Source: an uncultured Dialister sp. (GTDB lineage Bacteria; Bacillota; Negativicutes; Veillonellales; Dialisteraceae). Taken from it: 19,504 nucleotides of DNA. Positions 1-6,291 of the stretch are shown here, piece by piece. The stretch covers positions 1-19,504 of the forward strand of contig NZ_CAAFRZ010000215.1 in NCBI RefSeq assembly GCF_900765565.1. Direction: 5' to 3'. The translations under genes and the position numbers were made by a program. Below the pieces are notes generated by a model. That model was not told where the DNA came from. It saw nothing but the letters and a program-made list of their open reading frames with translations, and ran no database searches. Numbering within the stretch: position 1 is the first letter of the stretch; each line of letters starts with the position of its first letter.

Positions 1-200
1 CCGCCTCGAAGAGGCGGGTTCAGCGAAGCAGAGAGATTCAGCAAAAGCAGAATCGGGATTTGAGCGAAGGAAATAGAGACCCCGCGGCAGCGCCGCATCC
101 ATCCTACGCCTTTGGCGCGGCCCTTCTCCCAGGGCCTGTATGATTGGGATAGAGTTGAGAGTTGAGGCCCTGCGGCTTCGCCGCAAAAGCTGCATGCAAT
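1..200 (-). repeat. Family B intergenic repeat, copy 1, with other palindromes
   Basis: No gene is visible here. The stretch is a chain of palindromes: CCGCCTC-GAA-GAGGCGG at its very start, GCGGCAGCGCCGC near 82-94, and GCGGCTTCGCCGC near 171-183. The segment GAGTTGAGAGTTGAGGCCCTGCGG beginning near 152 is the reverse complement of segments near 8604-8634 and 12948-12978, which marks a dispersed family. The left part runs off the window, so its full extent is unknown. Short reading frames crossing it are rejected because they consist of repeat sequence. Confidence 0.6.
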
Positions 201-311
201 TGGTTATCTACATATTGAGGAAATCGGTAAGCAAGTGCCCCCTTAGAGAAGGGCGGGAGACGGATCCGCGTCGAAGAGGGAGAATCCGGAAAGTAGGGAA
301 ATCCTGCTTTT

Positions 312-380
312 CTTCACCACTTTAAAGTCTGCAAAAAGTGACCACTTTTGCACAAAAACGACCACTTTTGCATAAAAAAT
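312..380. repeat. Tandem ACCACTTTTGCA repeats, possible IS21-type end remnant
   Basis: ACCACTTTTGCA occurs at 341-352 and 361-372, exactly 20 bp apart and each followed by an A-run. A degenerate copy (ACCACTTT) lies at 316-323. The first full copy is also the right arm of an imperfect palindrome with TGCAAAAAGTG at 330-340. Multiple short terminal repeats of this flavour are known at the ends of some IS21-family elements, but no istA or istB reading frame is present. The IS interpretation is only a suggestion; the repeat itself is directly visible. Confidence 0.45.
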
Positions 381-561
381 GGCAAAGCGCCTCCGGGTCT
401 GCTATTCTTATGGCAGAGGAAATGAAGATCCCCTCTGTGATGTGGGTGTGCCGCATGGGTCAGGGAAATATCACTCCCTTCATGGACTCGCCTCCTGAGC
501 CACTGTCTCTGCTCCTATATCCCCGTGTTCCATCATGACACCGGACAGTGATTCAGAATAT

Positions 562-603
562 AGAAAGCCCTGTCTCTTCTCCCCCGGAGAGACGGGGCTT
601 TCT
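562..603 (+). terminator. 16-bp hairpin without a clear T-run
   Basis: AGAAAGCCCTGTCTCT (562-577) pairs with AGAGACGGGGCTTTCT (588-603) across a 10-nt loop, with a single G-T wobble. The stem is terminator-like, but no run of T follows on either strand. It may be a decayed terminator of a gene lost from the region to the left, or a structural repeat. The rest of 381-700 shows nothing recognisable. Confidence 0.4.
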
Positions 604-695
604 GCTGCATTGGCGGGGGAAAATGAGGAAATGACAGGCCCCGCTGCGGGAGGATTTCCGAAGTCTGGGCCGATGGCCTTCGCGGTGGGTCCTTC

Positions 696-724
696 TTTAT
701 TTATATATATACATATGCTATACT
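696..724 (+). promoter_or_regulatory. Candidate extended -10 promoter for the 766-2478 operon
   Basis: TATACT at 719-724 is preceded by TGC (716-718), giving an extended -10 element. The -35 region 17 nt upstream (TTTATT, 696-701) is weak. The sequence lies 40 nt before the first gene of the operon, in an AT-rich stretch. Confidence 0.45.
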
Positions 725-765
725 GGTACATACAGTTATTTCTATGTTTGACAAGGAGAGAAGAC

Positions 766-1137
766 ATGAAATTTGCGTTTAATCACAACAATTTCAACGT
801 ACTTGACCTGAAGAAAAGTATCGCCTTTTATGAAGAAGCTCTGGGTCTCCAGGTGGTGGGACAGTACAAAGCTCCGGACGGCTCCTTTATCCTGGCTTAT
901 CTGGGAGATGGGGAGACGAAGCACCGGCTGGAACTGACCTGGCTCCGGGACCGGAAGGAACCATACAACCTGGGGGACAATGAATTCCATCTGGCCTTTG
1001 ATACGGACGATATGGAAGCAGCCCATGAAAAGCATAAAAAGATGGGCTGCATCTGCTATGAAAATCCGGCCATGGGCATTTATTTTATCAATGACCCCGA
1101 CGGATACTGGATTGAAATTATCCCGGGAGGCAAGTAA
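766..1137 (+). CDS. Glyoxalase I-like VOC family protein
   Basis: A 123-residue protein of the vicinal oxygen chelate superfamily, close to lactoylglutathione lyase (glyoxalase I), which converts the hemithioacetal of methylglyoxal and a thiol into the S-lactoyl thioester. Aligned by eye to E. coli GloA, all four metal ligands are kept: His7, Glu56, His75 and Glu117, the last in the typical DPDGYWIEII ending. Length is slightly below GloA (135). The start at 766 has AAGGAG at 753-758 and begins the conserved fold; an in-frame extension upstream to 535 crosses the 562-603 hairpin and has no ribosome site. The stop codon overlaps the next start (TAATG), so it is cotranscribed with tcdA. The substrate thiol in this organism cannot be told from sequence. 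Confidence 0.85.
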   Translation: MKFAFNHNNFNVLDLKKSIAFYEEALGLQVVGQYKAPDGSFILAYLGDGETKHRLELTWLRDRKEPYNLGDNEFHLAFDTDDMEAAHEKHKKMGCICYENPAMGIYFINDPDGYWIEIIPGGK

Positions 1138-1838
1138 TGGATCCTATTTTTGTACGGACTGCCCGGATTATCGGGGAAAAGGGAGTGGACTTCCTTTCCA
1201 CGAAACGGGTGGCGGTCTTTGGCATCGGCGGTGTCGGTTCCTATGCGGCGGAGGCCCTGGTGCGGGCCGGTGTAGGGCATCTCATCTTCATCGATAAGGA
1301 TGCGGTGGATGAATCGAACCTGAACCGGCAGCTGGTGGCGGACCGGACTACCATTGGCAGGAACAAGGCAGAGGTCATGGTGGAGCGGGCGCACCGGGTG
1401 AATCCGGCCTGCGATGCCAAGGCCATGGCTATTTATTATCGGCCGGGGGATGAGGATTTCATCAAAAATCTCCATGCCGACTATATTATCGATGCCATCG
1501 ATGATGTGCCGGCAAAGGTTTCCATTGCGGAAATCTGCTACCGCCTGAAGATTCCGGAAATTTCTTCCATGGGCACCGGCAACCGGCTCCGTCCGGAAAT
1601 GCTGCAGATTGCCGATATCAATAAGACCTCCGTCTGCCATCTGGCGCGGAAAATGCGAAAGGAACTGAAGGAACGGCGGGTCCGCCACCTGACGGTGGTG
1701 TATTCCAAGGAGCTGCCCCATAAGCCCATCGGTGAGGGACACGCTCCGGGATCCACGTCCTTTGTGCCGCCGGTATCGGGCATGATGATGGCGGGATACG
1801 TGATTCGCAGCCTCCTCAAGGAAGCTGATATTACCTGA
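1137..1838 (+). CDS. tcdA: tRNA threonylcarbamoyladenosine dehydratase
   Basis: A 233-residue ThiF/HesA/E1-like enzyme. TcdA uses ATP to cyclise N6-threonylcarbamoyladenosine at tRNA position 37 to the hydantoin form ct6A, a cytoplasmic modification helping decoding of ANN codons. The nucleotide-binding loop GIGGVGS is at residues 29-35, followed by the acidic strand FIDKDAVDESNLNRQ (51-65) with the Asn, Arg and Gln typical of the adenylation site. DAIDDVPAK (119-127) and SMGTGNR (144-150) match TcdA rather than ThiF or MoeB, which usually carry zinc-binding CxxC pairs absent here. E. coli TcdA (268 residues) is longer at the C terminus. GGGAGG at 1125-1130 sits 6 nt before the ATG, which shares one base with the upstream stop codon. 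Confidence 0.9.
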   Translation: MDPIFVRTARIIGEKGVDFLSTKRVAVFGIGGVGSYAAEALVRAGVGHLIFIDKDAVDESNLNRQLVADRTTIGRNKAEVMVERAHRVNPACDAKAMAIYYRPGDEDFIKNLHADYIIDAIDDVPAKVSIAEICYRLKIPEISSMGTGNRLRPEMLQIADINKTSVCHLARKMRKELKERRVRHLTVVYSKELPHKPIGEGHAPGSTSFVPPVSGMMMAGYVIRSLLKEADIT

Positions 1839-1851
1839 GAGAAAGGAATTC

Positions 1852-2478
1852 ATGGATATGGCAGAAATCCTTCATCCGGACTGGATTACAATAGAGGAAA
1901 ACGGCAGGCCCGTCCACGGGTATAACCAGGAATGGTATCCGGAAAAATGGCAGAAGCTGGCGGGCTGCGGCCCTACGGCGGGCGCCATGATGGCAGCCTA
2001 CATAGAGCGGAAGCAGTGGGGGAAAAAGGTGACCACCAGGGAAGAGGCCCTTTCGGTGATGCTGGATATGTGGAAATATGCCACCCCTCGGATGCATGGT
2101 CTCTATAAGACCCGGTGGCTGAAGGAGGGCCTCGATGCCTACATGAAGGAACGGGGACTGAAGGGAAAGGCAGAAGCCCTTCCCATCCCCTCCATCCGCC
2201 TTCTGGCGCCGAAACTGCCTAAGGTGGCTTCATTTATCAAAGAGGGTCTGGAAGCGGACTGCCCCATCGGATTCCTGAATCTTCACAGCGGCGGGGAACC
2301 CATTCCCTACCACTGGCACTGGATGCCCCTGGTGAAGATGGAAGAAAAGGAAGATGGCATTTACTGCACCCTCTGGGATGAGGGTGCCAGCCATGTATTC
2401 AACCTGGGCAACTGGCTGAAACGGACAAAATTCGGCGGCGGTTTCGTAAGGATCATGGATTCGGAACCGGAAACATAG
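1852..2478 (+). CDS. C39-like cysteine-peptidase-fold protein, function unknown
   Basis: A 208-residue protein I cannot name. It has the layout of peptidase C39-like proteins: LAGCGPTAGAMM with candidate nucleophile Cys39 at the start of a helix, then YHWHWMPLV with candidate catalytic His154 or His156, and an acidic residue nearby (Asp176 in LWDEGA). There is no signal peptide or membrane segment, so it is probably cytoplasmic, and there is no ABC or membrane domain as in bacteriocin-exporting C39 transporters. The start at 1852 has AAAGGA 5 nt upstream; a second ATG at 1858 is possible. It follows tcdA by 13 nt and ends the operon at a strong terminator. A link to tRNA modification or glyoxalase chemistry is not evident, and catalytic activity is inferred only from residue order. 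Confidence 0.7.
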   Translation: MDMAEILHPDWITIEENGRPVHGYNQEWYPEKWQKLAGCGPTAGAMMAAYIERKQWGKKVTTREEALSVMLDMWKYATPRMHGLYKTRWLKEGLDAYMKERGLKGKAEALPIPSIRLLAPKLPKVASFIKEGLEADCPIGFLNLHSGGEPIPYHWHWMPLVKMEEKEDGIYCTLWDEGASHVFNLGNWLKRTKFGGGFVRIMDSEPET

Positions 2479-2486
2479 GAATAAAG

Positions 2487-2517
2487 AAAGCAGCGCTCCT
2501 GGGGCGCTGCTTTTTTT
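2487..2517 (+). terminator. Intrinsic terminator of the glyoxalase-tcdA operon
   Basis: AAAGCAGCGC (2487-2496) pairs perfectly with GCGCTGCTTT (2504-2513) around a 7-nt loop, and seven T follow from 2511. It begins 8 nt after the stop codon of the preceding gene. Confidence 0.92.
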
Positions 2518-2545
2518 ATTCAGCAGTTTGGGGCGCTGGTGGGCA

Positions 2546-2612
2546 TTAAAGGAAGCGCCGCAGGCGGATCAGCTTTCCTAAAAGCTAACAGCTGGCAGCT
2601 AGAAGCCCCCGC
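2546..2612 (-). repeat. Family A repeat, copy 1 (one arm, reversed)
   Basis: Read on the minus strand, this gives GGGGGCTTCTAGCTGCCAGC, then TTTTAGGAAAGCTGATCCGC and CTGCGGCGCTTCC. This matches the left arm of the full copy at 17568-17758 in the same order. Only one arm is present, so this is a partial or decayed copy. It lies between the terminator of the previous operon and the heat-shock promoter. Confidence 0.7.
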
Positions 2613-2648
2613 ACGAATGAAGCAAAATAAAAATAAAAGTAAAACTTA

Positions 2649-2675
2649 TTAGCACTCTATTGACATGAGTGCTAA
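2649..2675 (+). promoter_or_regulatory. CIRCE operator (HrcA binding site)
   Basis: TTAGCACTC (2649-2657), a 9-nt spacer, then GAGTGCTAA (2667-2675). This is an exact match to the CIRCE consensus, the inverted repeat bound by the heat-shock repressor HrcA. The spacer contains the -35 hexamer of the downstream promoter, so bound repressor should block RNA polymerase directly. Confidence 0.97.
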
Positions 2676-2687
2676 TAGTGGTATAAT
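2660..2687 (+). promoter_or_regulatory. Sigma70 promoter of the hsp20 gene
   Basis: TTGACA at 2660-2665 and TATAAT at 2682-2687, both consensus, are separated by 16 nt. The -35 lies inside the CIRCE spacer. Transcription should start near 2694, giving a leader of about 60 nt before the ATG. The leader begins with an AGGAGG that has no nearby start codon, and TCAGGA (2696-2701) can pair with TCCTGA (2717-2722). Confidence 0.93.
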
Positions 2688-2755
2688 GATAATTGTCAGG
2701 AGGACATAAGAGAAAATCCTGATCAAAAAGAAGATAAAGAAAAGAGGTTTTATAT

Positions 2756-3175
2756 ATGCGTGGACTGATTCCATTTGATGGATTATTTGGTGATACTGTA
2801 CTGGATGATTTCTTTGATAACACTCCGGTTTCCTATGCAGAATATAAATCCCTTCCGAAAGTGGATATTGAAGATTGCAAGGACCACTATGAAGTGACCT
2901 GCGACATGCCGGGCTTTGCAAAGAATGAAATCCATGTGACCTATGAAAATGGTGTGCTTTCCATTGCTGCCAGGAAAGAAACTTCTGAAGACGGCAAGGA
3001 GCACAATTACATCCGCAAAGAGCGGACCAGCACTACTTTCCAGCGTCAGTTTGCTGTGAAGGATATCGAGGAAAGCAAGATTTCTGCAAGCCTCAATGAT
3101 GGGGTGTTGAAGATTGAACTGCCGAAGAAAGATATGAGCCTGCCGAAGTCGGGCCATCGCATTGAAATCGGCTGA
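2756..3175 (+). CDS. Small heat-shock protein, Hsp20/alpha-crystallin family
   Basis: A 139-residue ATP-independent holdase chaperone that binds unfolding proteins and forms oligomers in the cytoplasm. The alpha-crystallin domain spans roughly residues 35-125, with EVTCDMPGFAKNEI early and the hallmark ASLNDGVLKIELPKK at 111-125 (A-x-x-x-N-G-V-L). An I-x-I motif (Ile136-Glu-Ile138), used for oligomer contacts in the family, is at the very C terminus. Length is typical (about 140-160). The start has AGAGG at 2743-2747. It is a single-gene unit under CIRCE and a consensus promoter, so heat induction through HrcA is strongly implied. HrcA itself is not in the window. The gene symbol (hsp18 or hsp20) varies between species, so none is given. 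Confidence 0.95.
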   Translation: MRGLIPFDGLFGDTVLDDFFDNTPVSYAEYKSLPKVDIEDCKDHYEVTCDMPGFAKNEIHVTYENGVLSIAARKETSEDGKEHNYIRKERTSTTFQRQFAVKDIEESKISASLNDGVLKIELPKKDMSLPKSGHRIEIG

Positions 3176-3226
3176 AACTGAAATGTTGTGTGGGACAATG
3201 TCCCTTGATTGAATACTCTCTCTCAA

Positions 3227-3250
3227 GGGCGGTATTCCCCGATACCGCCC
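3227..3250 (+). terminator. Hairpin after hsp20
   Basis: GGGCGGTAT (3227-3235) pairs with ATACCGCCC (3242-3250) around a 6-nt loop. A C-rich stretch rather than T follows, so on its own it may be a transcript-stabilising or partial terminator structure. The stronger terminator lies about 95 nt downstream. Confidence 0.5.
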
Positions 3251-3344
3251 CCTCCCCTTACCAATTATTTCCCAAAGGAGCGCAGTCCATCTGCTGCTGA
3301 GGATGGACAGCCCCCATATAGATTCATAATTTTCCTTCCCTGAG

Positions 3345-3385
3345 AAAAGGGCCGGGAAACAGAAATCCTGTTTCCCGGCCCTTTT
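3345..3385 (+). terminator. Strong 18-bp intrinsic terminator
   Basis: AAAAGGGCCGGGAAACAG (3345-3362) pairs without mismatch to its complement at 3368-3385 around a 5-nt loop, ending in five T. It lies 170 nt past the hsp20 stop and is the likely end of that transcript. The remainder of the gap to 3651 holds a G8 run at 3562-3569 and a promoter. Confidence 0.85.
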
Positions 3386-3561
3386 TCGTATATGCACTTG
3401 CGGTTATGGCTGCTTTCAGGAGGGCCTACATTTGTAAAGCCCTGGGTGAGGGATCCTATCCATAAATATAAAAATCCGCGACGCTCTATACATTTTGCGC
3501 CGCACCGCCATTCCTGACTCCTCATTCCTGACTATCAGCCGGACACTTACCCATCGTATTT

Positions 3562-3569
3562 GGGGGGGG
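3562..3569 (+). repeat. G8 homopolymer upstream of a secreted-protein gene
   Basis: Eight consecutive G, an unusually long run for this region, lie 42 nt upstream of the -10 element at 3611 and 83 nt upstream of the gene. Such tracts can vary in length by slippage and alter promoter activity in some bacteria; here this is only a possibility. Confidence 0.6.
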
Positions 3570-3610
3570 CACTCATCTAAATTCATTACCTTTCGTATGT
3601 ATTTCCGTTG

Positions 3611-3616
3611 TATAAT
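3611..3616 (+). promoter_or_regulatory. -10 element for the 3652 gene
   Basis: A consensus TATAAT lies 36 nt before the start codon. No good -35 hexamer is seen: TTACCT at 3586 has a 19-nt spacer and TTTCGT at 3591 a 14-nt spacer. This suggests a weak or activator-dependent promoter. Confidence 0.55.
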
Positions 3617-3651
3617 GGGTACAGGATAATTGGGACTGTGAGGCGATTTGT

Positions 3652-4299
3652 ATGAAGAAAAAACTGGCAGCGGCAGTGATGGCGCTGGCATTCTGCGTGC
3701 CCCTGGGGGGCATGGCGGAAGCTTCCAATGGTATCGGGATCCTGGGCCGGGTGCTGGCCAGCGGGATTTTCCATTCCCCGCGGACTACAGGTACCACGAA
3801 GACCACCACGAAATCATCGAGCCGGACGAACCGATACAAGAATGCCATGGGAGCCCTGGAAAACCTGCAGTGGGTCGGTGTGGCAAAGAGTTCCGGCGGG
3901 AATATTTATTTCGATCAGGACACGCTGAAGGATGAAACCCGGAATGGCCAGCGCCATGTGCTGGCTACGGTGAAAAATGAATTTACCGAGGCCGGTGCCA
4001 GGGCCGTGGCGGACAGCAGCGACGGACTCCTGGAGGAGGATGATGTGGCGTACTCCCTGTTTCTGGTGGACTTTGGGGAAAATTCCTGTTTCGTGGCCAG
4101 CCATGTGACCTATTACGACAAAAAGGGAAAGAAGCTGGTGGAACGGACGGCGCCTAAGGCCTATACCGATGTGACAAGTATGAACTACGGTAAGACGTAT
4201 GGGAAGGACAGCATCGAGTATAAGATGAAGACCCAGGTCTTCCACTATGCAGATCGGGTGAAGGAAGAAGAAAAGGAAAAAGCCGAGCAGAACGTCTGA
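3652..4299 (+). CDS. Secreted protein, possible Adhesin_E-like fold
   Basis: A 215-residue exported protein. MKKKLAAAVMALAF opens a signal peptide with a likely signal peptidase I site after A22-E-A24. A linker rich in Thr, Ser and Arg (about 43-60) follows. The domain has the order W-V-x-V, S-x-G-G-N-I-Y-F-D-Q-D-T-L, then V-L-A-T-V, a single late Cys, and a Y-x-D-x-x-G turn. This recalls the surface-adhesin protein E family (PF16747) and the neighbour at 4549, but the match is by eye and the function is unknown. The C terminus is charged (KEEEKEKAEQNV). GTGAGG at 3638-3643 supports the start. Its location is periplasm or surface. The two genes look like diverged duplicates with separate promoters. 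Confidence 0.75.
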   Translation: MKKKLAAAVMALAFCVPLGGMAEASNGIGILGRVLASGIFHSPRTTGTTKTTTKSSSRTNRYKNAMGALENLQWVGVAKSSGGNIYFDQDTLKDETRNGQRHVLATVKNEFTEAGARAVADSSDGLLEEDDVAYSLFLVDFGENSCFVASHVTYYDKKGKKLVERTAPKAYTDVTSMNYGKTYGKDSIEYKMKTQVFHYADRVKEEEKEKAEQNV

Positions 4300-4327
4300 T
4301 GGGCTGGGACCGACGTGTTTGCATGCT

Positions 4328-4435
4328 TATGGACAGAGTCAATCGGCACGGGGCTGCTGGCTTTTAGCTTCTAGCTGCTAGAAAGGTTGTCCCGCCTGCG
4401 ACGAAGCCGCTACAAGATTCCTGGTAACTCTGCCC
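4328..4435 (+). repeat. Family A repeat, copy 2 (degenerate)
   Basis: It opens with ATGGACAGAGTCAATCGGCA at 4329, then GGGGCTGCTGGCTTTTAGCT and TCTAGCTGCTAGAAAGG, matching the left arm of the 17568 and 19441 copies. The right part has CCGCCTGCGACG and ends in a weakly matching GGTAACTCTGCCCGC. At about 105 bp it is shorter than the full element, so it carries an internal deletion. Confidence 0.72.
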
Positions 4436-4481
4436 GCAAACATGCAAAAACTGCTTTCCCAGGCAGCGGTATTAACACCAA

Positions 4482-4511
4482 TTGGCAGATTGCCTTTCTT
4501 TGGGATATAAT
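4482..4511 (+). promoter_or_regulatory. Sigma70 promoter for the 4549 gene
   Basis: TTGGCA at 4482-4487 and TATAAT at 4506-4511 are separated by 18 nt. The predicted leader is about 30 nt, with a strong AAGGAGG at 4535-4541. The promoter sits just downstream of a family A repeat copy. Confidence 0.8.
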
Positions 4512-4548
4512 AAATGAAATTGACTGCGATTCAAAAGGAGGAAAATCT

Positions 4549-5028
4549 ATGAACAAAAAACTGGCAGCCCTGGCGCTGGCCTGCGCCCTTGTGCCGGCTG
4601 TGGCCATGGCTTCAGAAAAGCCGCCTACATCGGATAAGATGGTGAATGATTACAATAAATACATGGTGGTCTACACGAGCCCTACGGAACGGATTTATGC
4701 GGATGCTGATACCATTGAACGGGATCCCGTTTCTGCCGGGGAAATGCCGGTAATCCGGGCTACCCTGTATGCGGAAATTTATAAGAGTCCCCTGACCTGG
4801 CCGGACTATGGCAATTATAAGATGGTGGACTGCATCCTCCAGTACGATACGGCTGTGGGGGCAGACCAGTATGGCAGCGTCATTAAATACAAGATCCTGA
4901 ACAAGCTGGAAGGGGCTTTCACTCCTGACGGAAAGGCAGCTCCCTATAACGGAACTGTGAAGGAAGATGCCAATGCGGCAGAGGAAATCTATATGTCCCT
5001 CTATCGGGTATCAAAGACGTCCTATTAA
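4549..5028 (+). CDS. Secreted protein, related to the 3652 product
   Basis: A 159-residue exported protein of unknown function. Residues 1-21 form a signal peptide (MNKKLAALALACAL, likely cut after A19-M-A21). The mature part shares an order of motifs with the upstream protein: Y-M-V-V-Y, then R-I-Y-A-D-A-D-T-I-E-R-D, V-I-R-A-T-L, and a region around one Cys in MVDCILQYD. That order resembles the Adhesin_E-like family, where the conserved Asp-Cys pair follows a beta strand; this is inference. The start at 4549 is fixed by AAGGAGG 7 nt upstream and the signal peptide beginning there; a longer in-frame reading to 4387 crosses the promoter and a repeat and is rejected. It is probably periplasmic or surface-bound, with no lipobox seen. 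Confidence 0.78.
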   Translation: MNKKLAALALACALVPAVAMASEKPPTSDKMVNDYNKYMVVYTSPTERIYADADTIERDPVSAGEMPVIRATLYAEIYKSPLTWPDYGNYKMVDCILQYDTAVGADQYGSVIKYKILNKLEGAFTPDGKAAPYNGTVKEDANAAEEIYMSLYRVSKTSY

Positions 5029-5062
5029 TGGAAAGGGGCGGGCCATTGCCCGTTCTTTTCAC

Positions 5063-5091
5063 TTTACAAAGAATTTCAGAAATTATATAAT
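5063..5091 (+). promoter_or_regulatory. Near-consensus promoter upstream of the MBL gene
   Basis: TTTACA at 5063-5068 and TATAAT at 5086-5091 have the optimal 17-nt spacing. Transcription should begin near 5098, only 23 nt before a terminator-like hairpin and about 100 nt before the metallo-beta-lactamase-fold gene. Confidence 0.82.
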
Positions 5092-5120
5092 AGACAGAAC
5101 AGAATACTTACGAGCAAAGA

Positions 5121-5150
5121 AGCCGTGCCGGTTGTGGGACGGCTTTTTTT
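5121..5150 (+). terminator. Terminator or attenuator in the MBL leader
   Basis: AGCCGT (5121-5126) pairs with ACGGCT (5139-5144), and seven T follow through 5150. Together with the promoter at 5063 it defines a transcript of only about 50 nt, unless RNA polymerase reads through into the gene at 5201. It could instead terminate read-through from the secreted-protein gene that ends at 5028. Confidence 0.7.
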
Positions 5151-5200
5151 ATGTATTTCTAAAAAATGGGAACGTATTTCAGGATAATGGAGATGTGATT

Positions 5201-6274
5201 ATGCAGTTATATATAGCTGGCGGGTGCGGAGATGAAGGGCGGAACTGTTTCTATGTGGAAGGAGACCGTCATGCCTTTATCCTGGATGCCGGCACGTCCA
5301 CCGATGGTTTCGACAGGGTGCCCGATATTTCGACGGAACAGATTCACCAGGCGGAGTATCTTTTTATATCCCATTCCCACCGGGATCATACGGGGGCCAT
5401 CGAATACCTGGTGAAGAAGGGTTTCACGGGGCCCGTACTCATGTCGAACCAGACGTACCGCCAGCTTCATTACAAACCGCAGAATACCATGATTCTGGAC
5501 TCCACAGCGCCGGACCTGGAGCTGGAGCCCGATTTTACGGTGCACTGGGGCCGGACGGGCCACTGCGCCGGGGCGGTGTGGTTTGATATTTCCGTAGAGG
5601 GACGCCATGTCTTTTATTCTGGCGATTACCGGGAAAATGATACGTTCTACCGCTGTGATGCTGTCCGGGGCCTCCATGCGGATATGGCAGTCATCGATGC
5701 AGCCTACAGCCGGAAAGAACGGGGCGATGATCTCCGACGGGCAGTGGTGGAAAGGGCGGAATCCCTTATGGACGGTGGCCATCCGCTCCTCATGCCGGTA
5801 CCCCATTACGGAAGGGGCCTTTCCATGGGCATCCTGTTCCATAAGGTCTTCGGGGAAAAGCATCCGGTTCATATGTCGCCAAAGCTCTATGATGAATGGC
5901 TTCGTCTGGGCCATCGGAAGTACTTTGTCCACGACGAGGTGACGGAGCTTCCTTTTTCCATTTTCCAGCGATGGGATGAAAAGACCCTGGAACCGGGGCA
6001 TATTTATTTCCTCACCGATGCCCAGCTGTCCCGGGCATCGAGCCGGGAACTGATCGAGGCCCATCCGGATATGGGAGTGCTCCTTACCGGCAGTATCCAT
6101 GGCTACGGGAAAGCCCAGTGCTTTTACAGATCCGGCCGCGCCGTTTTCTCCCTGTGGCCGAACCACCTGACCTGGCAGGAAATGGAAGACCTCCGGGCGG
6201 CCAATGACATGCCCCTGGTGGTGCCATTCCATAATAAAAAGGTCAAACCGGAAAGTGACAGCTTTATATTCTGA
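5201..6274 (+). CDS. Metallo-beta-lactamase-fold hydrolase, divergent beta-CASP-like
   Basis: A 357-residue cytoplasmic protein. The metal site is complete: H58-S-H60-R-D62-H63, then His121 (RTGHCAGA) and Asp142 (YSGDYREN). The rest resembles beta-CASP nucleases: V-I-D166-A-A-Y-S as a motif A-like acidic strand, PVPHYGRGLSM (199-209) like the family's PAFxxGRxQE segment, LLTGSIHGYG near 295, and PFHNKK with His344 near the C terminus. Members cleave RNA or DNA, but this one is divergent and its substrate is unknown. The ATG at 5201 has GGAG at 5189-5192 and begins the fold; an extension upstream to 4967 would read through the promoter and hairpin. It is monocistronic, with a leader hairpin upstream. 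A generic MBL hydrolase is the alternative. Confidence 0.82.
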   Translation: MQLYIAGGCGDEGRNCFYVEGDRHAFILDAGTSTDGFDRVPDISTEQIHQAEYLFISHSHRDHTGAIEYLVKKGFTGPVLMSNQTYRQLHYKPQNTMILDSTAPDLELEPDFTVHWGRTGHCAGAVWFDISVEGRHVFYSGDYRENDTFYRCDAVRGLHADMAVIDAAYSRKERGDDLRRAVVERAESLMDGGHPLLMPVPHYGRGLSMGILFHKVFGEKHPVHMSPKLYDEWLRLGHRKYFVHDEVTELPFSIFQRWDEKTLEPGHIYFLTDAQLSRASSRELIEAHPDMGVLLTGSIHGYGKAQCFYRSGRAVFSLWPNHLTWQEMEDLRAANDMPLVVPFHNKKVKPESDSFIF

Positions 6275-6291
6275 GAGAATATAGGAAAAGG

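Noticed and set aside
535..765. 77-codon N-terminal extension of the glyoxalase-like protein
   Set aside because: It spans the 562-603 hairpin and the likely promoter, and the conserved fold with His7 starts at 766 behind a good AAGGAG.
4387..4548. Upstream extension of the 4549 secreted protein
   Set aside because: It would bury the signal peptide inside the protein and overlap the promoter at 4482-4511.
5207..6232. Minus-strand open frame opposite the MBL gene
   Set aside because: The plus-strand product has all metal-binding motifs; the antisense product shows none and lacks a ribosome site.
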